From: an uncultured Microbacteriaceae bacterium
Lineage (GTDB): Bacteria; Actinomycetota; Actinomycetes; Actinomycetales; Microbacteriaceae
Reading direction: 5' to 3'
DNA length: 64,000 nucleotides
Assembly: GCA_947487835.1 (NCBI GenBank)
Contig: CANKXX010000008.1
Coordinates: 62,001 to 126,000, forward strand
The translations under genes and the position numbers were made by a program. Under the pieces are notes generated by a model, which was given only the letters and a program-made list of their open reading frames with translations, had not been told where the DNA came from and did no database searches. Below, in pieces: positions 38,975 to 49,729 of this stretch. Numbering within the stretch: position 1 is the stretch's first letter; each line of letters opens with the position of its first letter.

Positions 38975-39846
38975 GCCGGGCGCGGGACGGCGCGGGCCGG
39001 GTGCAGGGCCGGGTGCAGGGCGGGGTGCCCCTGGTCGAGGTGTCCGGGTTGCGCGTGCACGACGGCGACCGGGAGCTCGTGTCCGCGGTGGACCTCCGCG
39101 TCGAGCCGGGCGACCGCGTCGGCATCATCGGCGAGTCCGGATCCGGCAAGAGCCTCACCGCGCTCAGCATGCTCGGCCTGCTGCCGCACCCCCTCCGGGC
39201 GAGCGGGACCGTGCGCGTGGGCGGCACCGACATGGTCGCCGGCGCCGGGCGCGCCGGCGACCGCGTGCGCGGATCCACGATCACGGCCGTGTTCCAGGAG
39301 CCGCTCACCTCGCTCGACCCGCTCATGAGCGTCGGCCGCCAGATCGCCTGGCCCCTGTCGCGCCACCGCGGGCTCCGCGGCCGCGAGCTGCGCACGGCCG
39401 TGCTCGACGCGCTGAGCGACGTGCGGCTGCCCGACCCCGAGCGGGTCGCGCGCTCCTACATCCACGAGATCTCCGGCGGCCAGCGGCAGCGCGTCGCCAT
39501 CGCGATCGCCCTCGCCTGCCGGCCGCGCGTGCTCCTCGCCGACGAGCCGACGACCGCGCTCGACGTCACCGTCCAGGCCGGGATCCTCGACCTGCTCGAC
39601 ACCGCCGTGCGCGACCGCGGCATGGCCCTCGTGCTCATCAGCCACGACCTCGCCGTCGTCTCGCGGATCACCGACCGCGTGCTCGTGATGCGGAACGGCC
39701 GCGGGATCGAGCAGGGTCCGGTCGAGCGCATCCTCACCGCGCCGGCGGAGGCGTACACCGAGCAGCTGGTCGCGTCCGCGCGGGCGCTCGAGGCGCACCT
39801 GCCCGCCCCGCGGACGGGCGGAACTCCGGGGGAGGGGGACGCGTGA
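38971..39846 (+). CDS. Peptide ABC transporter ATP-binding protein (DppD type)
   Basis: GIIGESGSGKSLTALSMLGLLP, EISGGQRQRVAIAIALACRPRVLLADEPTTALD. Confidence 0.9.
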   Translation: MSRARDGAGRVQGRVQGGVPLVEVSGLRVHDGDRELVSAVDLRVEPGDRVGIIGESGSGKSLTALSMLGLLPHPLRASGTVRVGGTDMVAGAGRAGDRVRGSTITAVFQEPLTSLDPLMSVGRQIAWPLSRHRGLRGRELRTAVLDALSDVRLPDPERVARSYIHEISGGQRQRVAIAIALACRPRVLLADEPTTALDVTVQAGILDLLDTAVRDRGMALVLISHDLAVVSRITDRVLVMRNGRGIEQGPVERILTAPAEAYTEQLVASARALEAHLPAPRTGGTPGEGDA

Positions 39847-40640
39847 CGTCAGCAGCATCGGAGCCCTCGACAGCTCCCGCCCTGCTCGCGGCGGAGGGCG
39901 TCTCGTACCGCTACCGCCGCGCCGCCCGCGACGTGCTGGTGGACGTCGACGTCGCCGTGGGACCGGGTGCGAGCCTCGGCCTCGTGGGGGAGTCCGGAGC
40001 GGGCAAGTCGACCCTCGCGCAGCTGCTCCTCGGGCTGCACGTGCCGACGGCGGGCCGCATCCTGTTCCGCGGCGAGCCGCTGCGGCTCGACGACCGTGCC
40101 GCGCGCCTCGCCTTCCGCCGCTCCGTGCAGACGGTGTTCCAGGACCCGTACTCCTCCCTCGACCCGCGCATGACGGTCGGCCGGTCCGTGGCCGAGCCGC
40201 TCGTCTCGCTCGGCACGGCCGAACGCACCGCCGAGGAGCGCCGCGCCCGCGTCGGCGCGCTTCTGGAGTCGGTCGGCCTCCCCGCGAACGCCGCCTCCCG
40301 CTACCCGTCCGCGTTCTCCGGCGGACAGCGGCAGCGCATCGCCATCGCCCGGGCCCTGGCGCCGGACCCCGCCGTGCTCATCGCCGACGAGCCCGTGAGC
40401 GCGCTCGACATGTCGGTGCGGATCCAGATCGTGGACCTGCTGCGCGACCTCGCCGCCCAGCGCGGGCTGAGCCTCGTGCTCGTGTCGCACGACCTCACGG
40501 TCGTCGCCGCGCTGTGCGAGAACATCGCCGTGCTGCACGACGGGCGGGTGGTGGAGCAGGGCGCGACCGACCGGGTGCTGCAGGCGCCGGCGGACCCCTA
40601 CACGCGGCGCCTCATCGACGCCATCCCGCGCCTGCCCTGA
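39843..40640 (+). CDS. Peptide ABC transporter ATP-binding protein (DppF type)
   Basis: GLVGESGAGKSTLAQLLLGL, FSGGQRQRIAIARALAPDPAVLIADEPVSALD. Confidence 0.9.
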   Translation: MTSAASEPSTAPALLAAEGVSYRYRRAARDVLVDVDVAVGPGASLGLVGESGAGKSTLAQLLLGLHVPTAGRILFRGEPLRLDDRAARLAFRRSVQTVFQDPYSSLDPRMTVGRSVAEPLVSLGTAERTAEERRARVGALLESVGLPANAASRYPSAFSGGQRQRIAIARALAPDPAVLIADEPVSALDMSVRIQIVDLLRDLAAQRGLSLVLVSHDLTVVAALCENIAVLHDGRVVEQGATDRVLQAPADPYTRRLIDAIPRLP

Positions 40641-40684
40641 CGGCGGCCTGCCCTGACAGGAGCCTGCACTGCCGCGAACGACGA

Positions 40685-40716
40685 AGCGCCCGGGCGGCAC
40701 AGGCCGCCCGGGCGCT
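40685..40716. terminator. Bidirectional terminator hairpin between convergent operons
   Basis: AGCGCCCGGGCGGC-ACAG-GCCGCCCGGGCGCT, 14 bp perfect stem. Confidence 0.8.
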
Positions 40717-40735
40717 CCCTCGTGTGCGCGGTGCG

Positions 40736-41644
40736 CTACTCGGTTGGGTCGATCGGCACGGCGCGGTGCGGGGTCCCGGCCGGGCCCGAGCCCGTGTCCG
40801 TGGTTCCGGTGCCCACGGTGCCCTGGGCGCCGGTGTCCGTGGAGCGGGCCTTCGTCTCGGCGTCGACGTCCGCGGCGAGGGTGCCGAGGTACAGCTCCGT
40901 CACCTTGGGGTCGTTGAGCAGCTCGCGGCCCGTGCCCGTGTACGCGTCGCGGCCCTGGTCGAGCACGTAGGCGCGGTCGCAGATCTGCAGGCACCGGCGC
41001 GCATTCTGCTCGACCATGATCACGGACACGCCCGCCCGGTTGATCTGGTGCACGCGCAGGAACGTCTCGTCCTGGCGCACGGGGGAGAGGCCGGCGGACG
41101 GCTCGTCGAGCAGCAGCACCGACGGGTCCATCATGAGCGCGCGGCCCATGGCCACCATCTGCCGCTCGCCGCCCGAGAGTGAGCCGGCGCGCTGCTTGCG
41201 GCGGCTGCCGAGCTCGGGGAACAGGGTCGTCACGAACTCGAACCGCTCCGCGAAGACCTTGGGCCGCTGGAACAGCCCCATCTCGAGGTTCTCCTCGATG
41301 GAGAGCGTCGGGAACACGTTGTTGTTCTGCGGCACCATGCCGACGCCCTTGCTCACCAGCTTGTCGGCCTTCAGCCCGGTGATCTCCTCGCCCTTCAGGT
41401 GGATCGATCCGCCTCGGATCTTCACCTGGCCGAACACGGCCTTGAGGAACGTGGACTTGCCCGCGCCGTTCGGCCCGATGATGCCGATGAGCTCACCCGG
41501 GTACGCCTCGATGTTGCAGCCGTTGAGGATGTTGACGCCGGGCAGGTAGCCGGCCACGAGGTCCGTGCTGTAGAGCACGGGCTCGACGGTGCCGGCCGCT
41601 GCCCCGCGGGAGGTGCCGGGGGAGGAGGTGGAGAAGTCGGACAT
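40736..41644 (-). CDS. livF: Branched-chain amino acid ABC transporter ATP-binding protein LivF
   Basis: [52 protein letters not shown]. Confidence 0.9.
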   Translation of the reverse strand: MSDFSTSSPGTSRGAAAGTVEPVLYSTDLVAGYLPGVNILNGCNIEAYPGELIGIIGPNGAGKSTFLKAVFGQVKIRGGSIHLKGEEITGLKADKLVSKGVGMVPQNNNVFPTLSIEENLEMGLFQRPKVFAERFEFVTTLFPELGSRRKQRAGSLSGGERQMVAMGRALMMDPSVLLLDEPSAGLSPVRQDETFLRVHQINRAGVSVIMVEQNARRCLQICDRAYVLDQGRDAYTGTGRELLNDPKVTELYLGTLAADVDAETKARSTDTGAQGTVGTGTTDTGSGPAGTPHRAVPIDPTE

Positions 41645-42570
41645 CAGTGCTCGTCCTTTCGGTCGGCGTTCCCGCCGTGGTGGGCAGCGGCCGCCTCCTT
41701 GGCCTCGATGACCGGGTTCGAGCCGGTCATGTCGCCGAGGTCGGTGTCGTGGTGGGCGCCGAGGTAGGCGTCGATCACCGCGGGGTCGCTCATGACGGTC
41801 TCGGGCGGGCCCTCGGCCACGACCCTGCCCTCCGCCATCACGATCACCCAGTCGGAGATGTGGCGCACCATGTGCATGTCGTGCTCGACGAAGAGCACGG
41901 ACATGCCCTCCGACTTGAGCTCCTTGATGTGGCCGAGCAGCGACTGCGTGAGCGCGGGGTTCACGCCGGCCATGGGCTCGTCGAGCATCACGAGCACGGG
42001 GTCGCTCATCAGTGCGCGGGCCATCTCGAGCAGCTTGCGCTGGCCGCCGGACAGGGAGGCGGCGTAGTCGTCGCGCTTCGCGTCCAGCTTGAAGCGGGCG
42101 AGCAGCTCCTCGGCCTTCGCCGTGATCTCCTCCTCGCGCTTACGCCACAGCGGCTTGATCAGCGCGGTGAAGATGTTCTCGCCGGGCTGCTTGGTGGCGC
42201 CGAGCAGCATGTTCTGCAGCACGCTCAGGCGACCGAGCGACTTGGTGAGCTGGAAGGTGCGGACCATGCCCTTGCGGGACACCCGGTACGCGGGGACACC
42301 GGCGAGGCTCGAGCCCTCGAAGCTCCAGCTGCCCGTGTTCGGCTTGTCGAACCCGGTGAGCAGGTTGAAGAACGTGGTCTTGCCCGCACCGTTGGGCCCG
42401 ATGAGCGCCGTGATGGCGCCGCGCGGGATCTCGACGTGCTGCACGTCGACGGCGGTGAGACCGCCGAACGTGCGGGTCACGCTGTCCGCGACCACGATGG
42501 GGTCGACCTTCTTGCAGCCGGGGCCGACGGCACCGGCGACGAGAGGATGGGTTACGGCCGTGTCAGACAT
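41644..42570 (-). CDS. livG: Branched-chain amino acid ABC transporter ATP-binding protein LivG
   Basis: [59 protein letters not shown]. Confidence 0.9.
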   Translation of the reverse strand: MSDTAVTHPLVAGAVGPGCKKVDPIVVADSVTRTFGGLTAVDVQHVEIPRGAITALIGPNGAGKTTFFNLLTGFDKPNTGSWSFEGSSLAGVPAYRVSRKGMVRTFQLTKSLGRLSVLQNMLLGATKQPGENIFTALIKPLWRKREEEITAKAEELLARFKLDAKRDDYAASLSGGQRKLLEMARALMSDPVLVMLDEPMAGVNPALTQSLLGHIKELKSEGMSVLFVEHDMHMVRHISDWVIVMAEGRVVAEGPPETVMSDPAVIDAYLGAHHDTDLGDMTGSNPVIEAKEAAAAHHGGNADRKDEH

Positions 42571-43543
42571 TGAACGACAGCTCCTTCTTGTTGCCGAAGA
42601 TCCCCTGCGGCCGGAAGACGACCAGCAGCATGAGCACCGCTCCGATGATCATGAACCGGATCTGGCCGGCCTGGGTGGTGGAGATGAAGGTGATGATGTC
42701 CGCGGAGATGAGACCGCGGAGGATGCCGTCGCTGAGCGTCAGCAGCGTCGCGAAGATCATCGCGCCGATGATGGGGCCGAACAGCGTCGCGGCGCCGCCG
42801 AGGAGCAGCATCGTCCAGATGAAGAACGTGAGCGTCGTGCCGTAGTTGCCCGGCTGGACCGCACGCGGGAGCACGAACACCACGCCCGCGAGCGAGCCGA
42901 GCACGCCGCCGAGCACGAGCGCCTGCATCTTGTAGGCGTACACGTTCTTGCCGAGGCTGCGCACCGCGTCCTCGTCCTCGCGGATGCCCTTAACGACGCG
43001 GCCCCACGGGCTGCGCATGAGCAGGTAGACGAGCACGGTGGCGAGCACCACGAGGCCCCAGCCGAACACCCGGATCCACAGCTGGTTGGCCGTGTAGGTC
43101 CACGGGCCGAAGCCGTAGGAGCCGGTGGGGAACGGGTTGATGCCGACGAACGCGTCGTTGAAGCCGGACAGGCCCGCGGCACCGCCGGTGTACTCCGTGA
43201 GCCCGGTCGTCGACACGACGTAGCGCACGATCTCCGCGCTCGCGATCGTCACGATGGCGAGGTAGTCGGCCCGCAGCCGCAGCGTCGGGATGCCGAGCAG
43301 GAACGCGAACACGACGCTCGCGAGGATCGCCGCGAGGAACGCCGCCCACAGCGGGGCGTTCAGCGAGAGCGTCGCGATGACGAAGGCGTACGCGCCGACG
43401 GCCATGAAGCCCGCCTGCCCGAAGTTCAGCAGGCCGGCGTAGCCGAAGTGCACGCTGATGCCGATCGCGGCGAGGGCGTACGCGGCCGTCACCGGGCTGA
43501 GCAGCTCGCCCGCGGCGTTGTTGAGAATCTGACCCCAGTCCAT
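42563..43543 (-). CDS. livM: Branched-chain amino acid ABC transporter permease LivM
   Basis: GYAGLLNFGQAGFMAVGAYAFVIATL, RADYLAIVTIASAEIVRYVV. Confidence 0.9.
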   Translation of the reverse strand: MDWGQILNNAAGELLSPVTAAYALAAIGISVHFGYAGLLNFGQAGFMAVGAYAFVIATLSLNAPLWAAFLAAILASVVFAFLLGIPTLRLRADYLAIVTIASAEIVRYVVSTTGLTEYTGGAAGLSGFNDAFVGINPFPTGSYGFGPWTYTANQLWIRVFGWGLVVLATVLVYLLMRSPWGRVVKGIREDEDAVRSLGKNVYAYKMQALVLGGVLGSLAGVVFVLPRAVQPGNYGTTLTFFIWTMLLLGGAATLFGPIIGAMIFATLLTLSDGILRGLISADIITFISTTQAGQIRFMIIGAVLMLLVVFRPQGIFGNKKELSFNV

Positions 43544-43546
43544 GGG

Positions 43547-44878
43547 CTAACCCACCCTTTCCTTGCGACCGAGCACTCCCTGCGGCCGCACGAGCAGCAC
43601 CACGATCAGGATCAGCAGGGCGACGGCGTAGCGGAGGTCGTTGGGGATCCACACCGTCGAGACCTCCGTGACGATGCCGATGATGAGCGAGCCGACGAGC
43701 GCGCCGAACGCGCTGCCCAGGCCGCCGAGCGTCACGGCCGCGAACAGCAGCAGCAGGATCTGGAAGCCCATGTTCCAGTTCACCTGGCGGAAGATGCCGT
43801 AGAGGATGCCGCTGAGGCCGGTGAGCGTCGCCGCCATGATCCAGACGATGCGGATGATGCGGTCGACGTTGATGCCGGAGGCCGCCGCGAGCGAGGCGTT
43901 GTCGCTGACCGCGCGGGTGGCCTTGCCGATGCGGGTGCGGGTGAGGAACAGCCCGACGAGCGCGAGCATCACGGCGCTCACGATCATGCTCACGACCGAG
44001 GCGACCGTGATGGTCACCGGACCGAACGACACCGTCTCCGTGAGCCCGGTGTCGAGGGTCTCGATGTTGCCGCCCAGGAAGAACAGCACGACGTAGCGCA
44101 CCAGGATCGAGAGGCCGATGGTCACGATCATCGCCTGGACGAGACCGACGCCTCTTCGCCGTAATGGCTTGTGCAACCAGGCGTCCTGCGCGTACCCGGT
44201 GAAGGCGCTCAGCACGAGCGTCACGGCGATGGCCGCGATCAGCGGCATGTTCAGCACCGTGCCGAAGAAGAAGAAGACCACGCCGCCGAACGTCACCATC
44301 TCGCCGTGCGCGAAGTTGTTGAGCTTCGTCGTGCCGTAGATGAGCGAGATGCCGATCGCGCCGAGCGCGAGCAGCAGCCCGAAGTTCAGGCCGTAGACGA
44401 GACGGGTGAGGATCGTGTCCGCGATGTTGGTGCGCACGATCTCGCGCTCGCCGGTCGGGAACAGCACGTTCACCGTGTTCGTGGTGCCGAGCGTCACGTC
44501 ACGCGTCACCTTGTCCGGGTCGCGGGGGCTCACGCCCTCGGGCAGGGTGTCGGGGAGCAGCGTCGCGGTGTAGTCGCCCGCCGACGGCACGCTGACGGCC
44601 CAGCGGCCGTCCGCGCCGGTCGTGCCGACCTCGCTGAAGCCCTGGCCCTCGACCTCGACCTCGACGCCCTCGAGGGGGTCGTCGCCGCTGCGGATGATGC
44701 CGCCGATCGTGAACGTGTTGGTGAAGTCGCTCGTGGGGGTCGGGGTTGGCGCAGGTTCCGTGGTCGCCGAGGCGGGGCCGAGGCCCACGCTCAGTACGAG
44801 CACCCCGACGGACACGATCACGCCGAGCATCGCGACGATCACCGCCAGGATGGGTCTACGTCTCACAAGTTGGGGCAC
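43547..44878 (-). CDS. livH: Branched-chain amino acid ABC transporter permease LivH with extra N-terminal regulatory-like domain
   Basis: C-half RLVYGLNFGLLLALGAIGISLIYGTTKLNNFAHGEMVTFGG (LivH); N-half TM plus FTIGGIIRSGDDPLEGVEVEVEGQGFSEVGTTGADGRWAVSVPSAGDYTATL. Confidence 0.9.
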   Translation of the reverse strand: MPQLVRRRPILAVIVAMLGVIVSVGVLVLSVGLGPASATTEPAPTPTPTSDFTNTFTIGGIIRSGDDPLEGVEVEVEGQGFSEVGTTGADGRWAVSVPSAGDYTATLLPDTLPEGVSPRDPDKVTRDVTLGTTNTVNVLFPTGEREIVRTNIADTILTRLVYGLNFGLLLALGAIGISLIYGTTKLNNFAHGEMVTFGGVVFFFFGTVLNMPLIAAIAVTLVLSAFTGYAQDAWLHKPLRRRGVGLVQAMIVTIGLSILVRYVVLFFLGGNIETLDTGLTETVSFGPVTITVASVVSMIVSAVMLALVGLFLTRTRIGKATRAVSDNASLAAASGINVDRIIRIVWIMAATLTGLSGILYGIFRQVNWNMGFQILLLLFAAVTLGGLGSAFGALVGSLIIGIVTEVSTVWIPNDLRYAVALLILIVVLLVRPQGVLGRKERVG

Positions 44879-45054
44879 TGAACCTCCATAGGGGGGCCGT
44901 CGGGTTGGCGCGCCGGTTCCCCAGGGGTACCGCCGTCGTCGCTGACGTTACTGTTCGTTTGTGTCTCTCATGTTTCGCACCGCGGCGAAAGCTTGGCCCA
45001 TTATGGGCGGAGCCGAGGGTGAACCCTAACCGACGGGAATAGCGGGAAGGCTGA

Positions 45055-46708
<1,654 letters not shown>

Positions 46709-46856
46709 GCCGGCCCGACCGGGCAGCGGGCGGGCCGCCCGTGCCGTCTCGACAGCCCGGTGCCGCGCCGATAGTCTGGTCGGCTCGCCGTCGGCGGGCG
46801 GATCGCGGGCGCCCGTCCCGGGAACGCGATCCTCTCGACGAGGGCGGGAGTTCTCC

Positions 46857-48440
46857 GTGGGCCACATCGATGTCGGCGCCGTGTCGTTCGCGCTGCCGGA
46901 CGGCCGACCCCTCCTCGACGAGGTGAGCTTCACCGTGGGGAGCGGGGTGACGGCGGCGCTGATCGGCCCGAACGGTGCCGGGAAGTCGACGCTGCTGCGC
47001 ATCCTGCGCGGCGAGCTGCGGCCGGGGTCGGGATCCGTCGCGATCGACGGCGGCCTCGGGGTCATGGACCAGTTCGTGGGCACGCCGGGAAGCCTTGCCA
47101 CGGTCCGGGACCTGCTCGTGAGCGTCGCGCCCCCGCGCGTGCGTCAGGCGGCGCTCGCCCTCGACGCCGCCGAGGAGGCGCTGCTCGAGACCGACACCAT
47201 GGATGCCCAGATGCGCTTCGCCGGCGCGCTCGCGGACTACGCGGAGGCGGGCGGCTACGAGCAGGAGACCGCCTGGGACACCTGCACGGTCGCCGCGCTC
47301 GGCGTCCCGTTCGACCGTGCGCAGTACCGCGCCCTGAGCACGCTCTCCGGCGGCGAGCAGAAGCGGCTGGTGCTCGAGGCGCTGCTGCGCGGCCCGGACG
47401 AGGTCCTGCTGCTCGACGAGCCGGACAACTACCTGGATGTGCCGACGAAGCGGTGGCTCGAGGAGTCGCTGCGCCGCAGCCGGAAGACCGTGCTCCTCGT
47501 GTCCCACGACCGCGAGCTGCTCGCCCGCGCCGCCGACCGCATCGTCACGCTCGAGGTCGGCGGGAGCGGCAACTCCACCTGGACCCACGGCGGCGGCTTC
47601 GAGGGGTACGTGCAGGCCCGGGAGGACCGCCTGGAGCGGCTGGACGAGCTGCGGCGCCGCTGGGACGAGCAGCACGAGAAGCTGCGAACCCTCGTCCGCA
47701 CCCTGAAGGTCAAGGCGGCCGCGAACGACGGTTTCGCCTCGCGCTACCAGGCCGCGCTCACCCGGCTGCGGAAGTTCGAGGAGGCCGGGCCGCCCGAGGA
47801 ACGGCCGCGCGACCAGCACGTGCGGATGCGGCTGCGCGGCGCGAGGACGGGCAAGCGGGCCATCGTCTGCGAGGACCTCGAGCTCACGGGGCTGATGCTG
47901 CCGTTCGACCTCGAGGTCTGGTTCGGCGAGCGCGTCGGGGTCCTCGGCTCGAACGGCTCGGGCAAGTCGCACTTCCTGCGCCTGCTCGCCCGCGGCGGCA
48001 CCGACCCGGACCCTGCGCTCGGCCACGTCACCAGCGTCGGCGCGACCCTCGCGCCCGTGCCGCACGTGGGCGCCGCGCGGCTCGGCGCGCGCGTCGTGCC
48101 CGGCTGGTTCGCTCAGGTGCACGAGCATCCGGACCTCGTCGGCCGCACCCTGCTCGACATCCTGCACGTCGGCGACGCCGAGCGCCGGGGCCTGCCGCGG
48201 GAGGAGGCGAGCCGCGCCCTGGACCGGTACGGGCTCGCCGGAACGGCGGAGCAGACGTTCGAGTCGCTGTCCGGTGGCCAGCAGGCGCGCCTGCAGATCC
48301 TCCTGCTCGAGCTGTCTGGCGCCACCCTGCTGCTGCTCGACGAGCCGACCGACAACCTCGACCTCGTCTCTGCGGAGGCCCTGGAAGACGCGCTCTCGCG
48401 GTTCGAGGGCACGGTGCTCGTGGTGACCCACGACCGGTAG
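46857..48440 (+). CDS. ABC-F family ATPase, interrupted by in-frame TAG 34 codons before the natural stop
   Basis: Two ABC domains ([35 protein letters not shown]); ends ...[44 protein letters not shown] with continuation in the same frame to 48545. Confidence 0.85.
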   Translation: MGHIDVGAVSFALPDGRPLLDEVSFTVGSGVTAALIGPNGAGKSTLLRILRGELRPGSGSVAIDGGLGVMDQFVGTPGSLATVRDLLVSVAPPRVRQAALALDAAEEALLETDTMDAQMRFAGALADYAEAGGYEQETAWDTCTVAALGVPFDRAQYRALSTLSGGEQKRLVLEALLRGPDEVLLLDEPDNYLDVPTKRWLEESLRRSRKTVLLVSHDRELLARAADRIVTLEVGGSGNSTWTHGGGFEGYVQAREDRLERLDELRRRWDEQHEKLRTLVRTLKVKAAANDGFASRYQAALTRLRKFEEAGPPEERPRDQHVRMRLRGARTGKRAIVCEDLELTGLMLPFDLEVWFGERVGVLGSNGSGKSHFLRLLARGGTDPDPALGHVTSVGATLAPVPHVGAARLGARVVPGWFAQVHEHPDLVGRTLLDILHVGDAERRGLPREEASRALDRYGLAGTAEQTFESLSGGQQARLQILLLELSGATLLLLDEPTDNLDLVSAEALEDALSRFEGTVLVVTHDR

Positions 48441-48554
48441 CTCGCCCGGAGCCTCGACCGCTTTGTGGTCTTCGGCTCGGACGGCCACGTGTCGGTGTCC
48501 TCCGAACCCGTCTGGGACGAGGGCCGGGTCGGGCGCGCCCGGTAGTCTGGGGGG

Positions 48555-49673
48555 GTGAGTGACGTAGAGATCGGCCGCGCGAAGCGGTCCCGCCGTGTGT
48601 ACGCGTTCGACGACATCGCCATCGTCCCCTCGCGCCGCACGCGTGACCCGCAGGACGTGTCGATCAGCTGGACGATCGACGCCTACCAGTTCGACATCCC
48701 GTTCCTGGCGGCGCCCATGGACTCCGTCGTCTCGCCCGAGAGCGCCATCCGCATGGGCACGCTCGGCGGGCTCGGCGTGCTCGACCTCGAGGGCCTCTGG
48801 ACCCGGTACGAGAATCCCGAGCCGCTGCTCGAGGAGATCCGCGCGCTGCCCCTGGACGGGGCGACCGAGCGGATGCAGGCGATCTACGCCGAGCCGATCA
48901 AGCCGGAGCTCATCAGCGCGCGCATCGCGGAGATCCGGGCCGCCGGCGTCACCGTGGCGGCCGCCCTGTCGCCGCAGCGGACCCAGGACCACTACGAGGC
49001 CGTCGTCGAGGCCGGCGTCGACCTGTTCCTCATCCGCGGCACGACCGTGTCGGCCGAGCACGTGTCGAAGAACCAGAAGCCGCTGAACCTCAAGAAGTTC
49101 ATCTACGAGCTCGACGTGCCCGTGATCGTCGGCGGCGCCGCCACCTACACGGCCGCGCTGCACCTCATGCGCACCGGCGCCGCGGGCGTGCTCGTCGGCT
49201 TCGGCGGGGGAGCGGCGTCGACCACCCGCAGCACCCTCGGCATCCACGCCCCGATGGCCACGGCCATCTCGGACGTCGCGGGCGCCCGCCGGGACTACCT
49301 CGACGAGTCCGGCGGCCGCTACGTGCACGTCATCGCGGACGGCGGGCTCGGCCGCTCGGGCGACATCGTCAAGGCGATCGCCATGGGCGCCGACGCCGTG
49401 ATGCTCGGTTCCGCGCTCGCCCGCGCCACGGACGCTCCGGGCGGCGGATACCACTGGGGCGCCGAGGCGCACCACTCCGAGCTGCCCCGCGGCAACCGCG
49501 TGCAGGTAGGGCAGGTCGCCCCCCTCGAGCAGGTGCTCTACGGGCCGTCGACCGTCGCCGACGGCACCGCCAACCTCGTCGGCGCGCTGCGCCGCGCGAT
49601 GGCGACGACCGGCTACTCCGACCTCAAGGAGTTCCAGCGCTCCGAGGTCGTTGTCGCTCCATACTTCGCGTAA
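48555..49673 (+). CDS. guaB3: GuaB3 family IMP dehydrogenase-related protein
   Basis: RAKRSRRVYAFDDIAIVPSRRTRDPQDVSISWTIDAYQFDIPFLAAPMDSVVSP. Confidence 0.92.
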   Translation: MSDVEIGRAKRSRRVYAFDDIAIVPSRRTRDPQDVSISWTIDAYQFDIPFLAAPMDSVVSPESAIRMGTLGGLGVLDLEGLWTRYENPEPLLEEIRALPLDGATERMQAIYAEPIKPELISARIAEIRAAGVTVAAALSPQRTQDHYEAVVEAGVDLFLIRGTTVSAEHVSKNQKPLNLKKFIYELDVPVIVGGAATYTAALHLMRTGAAGVLVGFGGGAASTTRSTLGIHAPMATAISDVAGARRDYLDESGGRYVHVIADGGLGRSGDIVKAIAMGADAVMLGSALARATDAPGGGYHWGAEAHHSELPRGNRVQVGQVAPLEQVLYGPSTVADGTANLVGALRRAMATTGYSDLKEFQRSEVVVAPYFA

Positions 49674-49729
49674 TAGCGTAGATCGGCGGGGCGCCTGAGC
49701 GACCCGCTCTACAAGTTCGGAGGCAAGAA

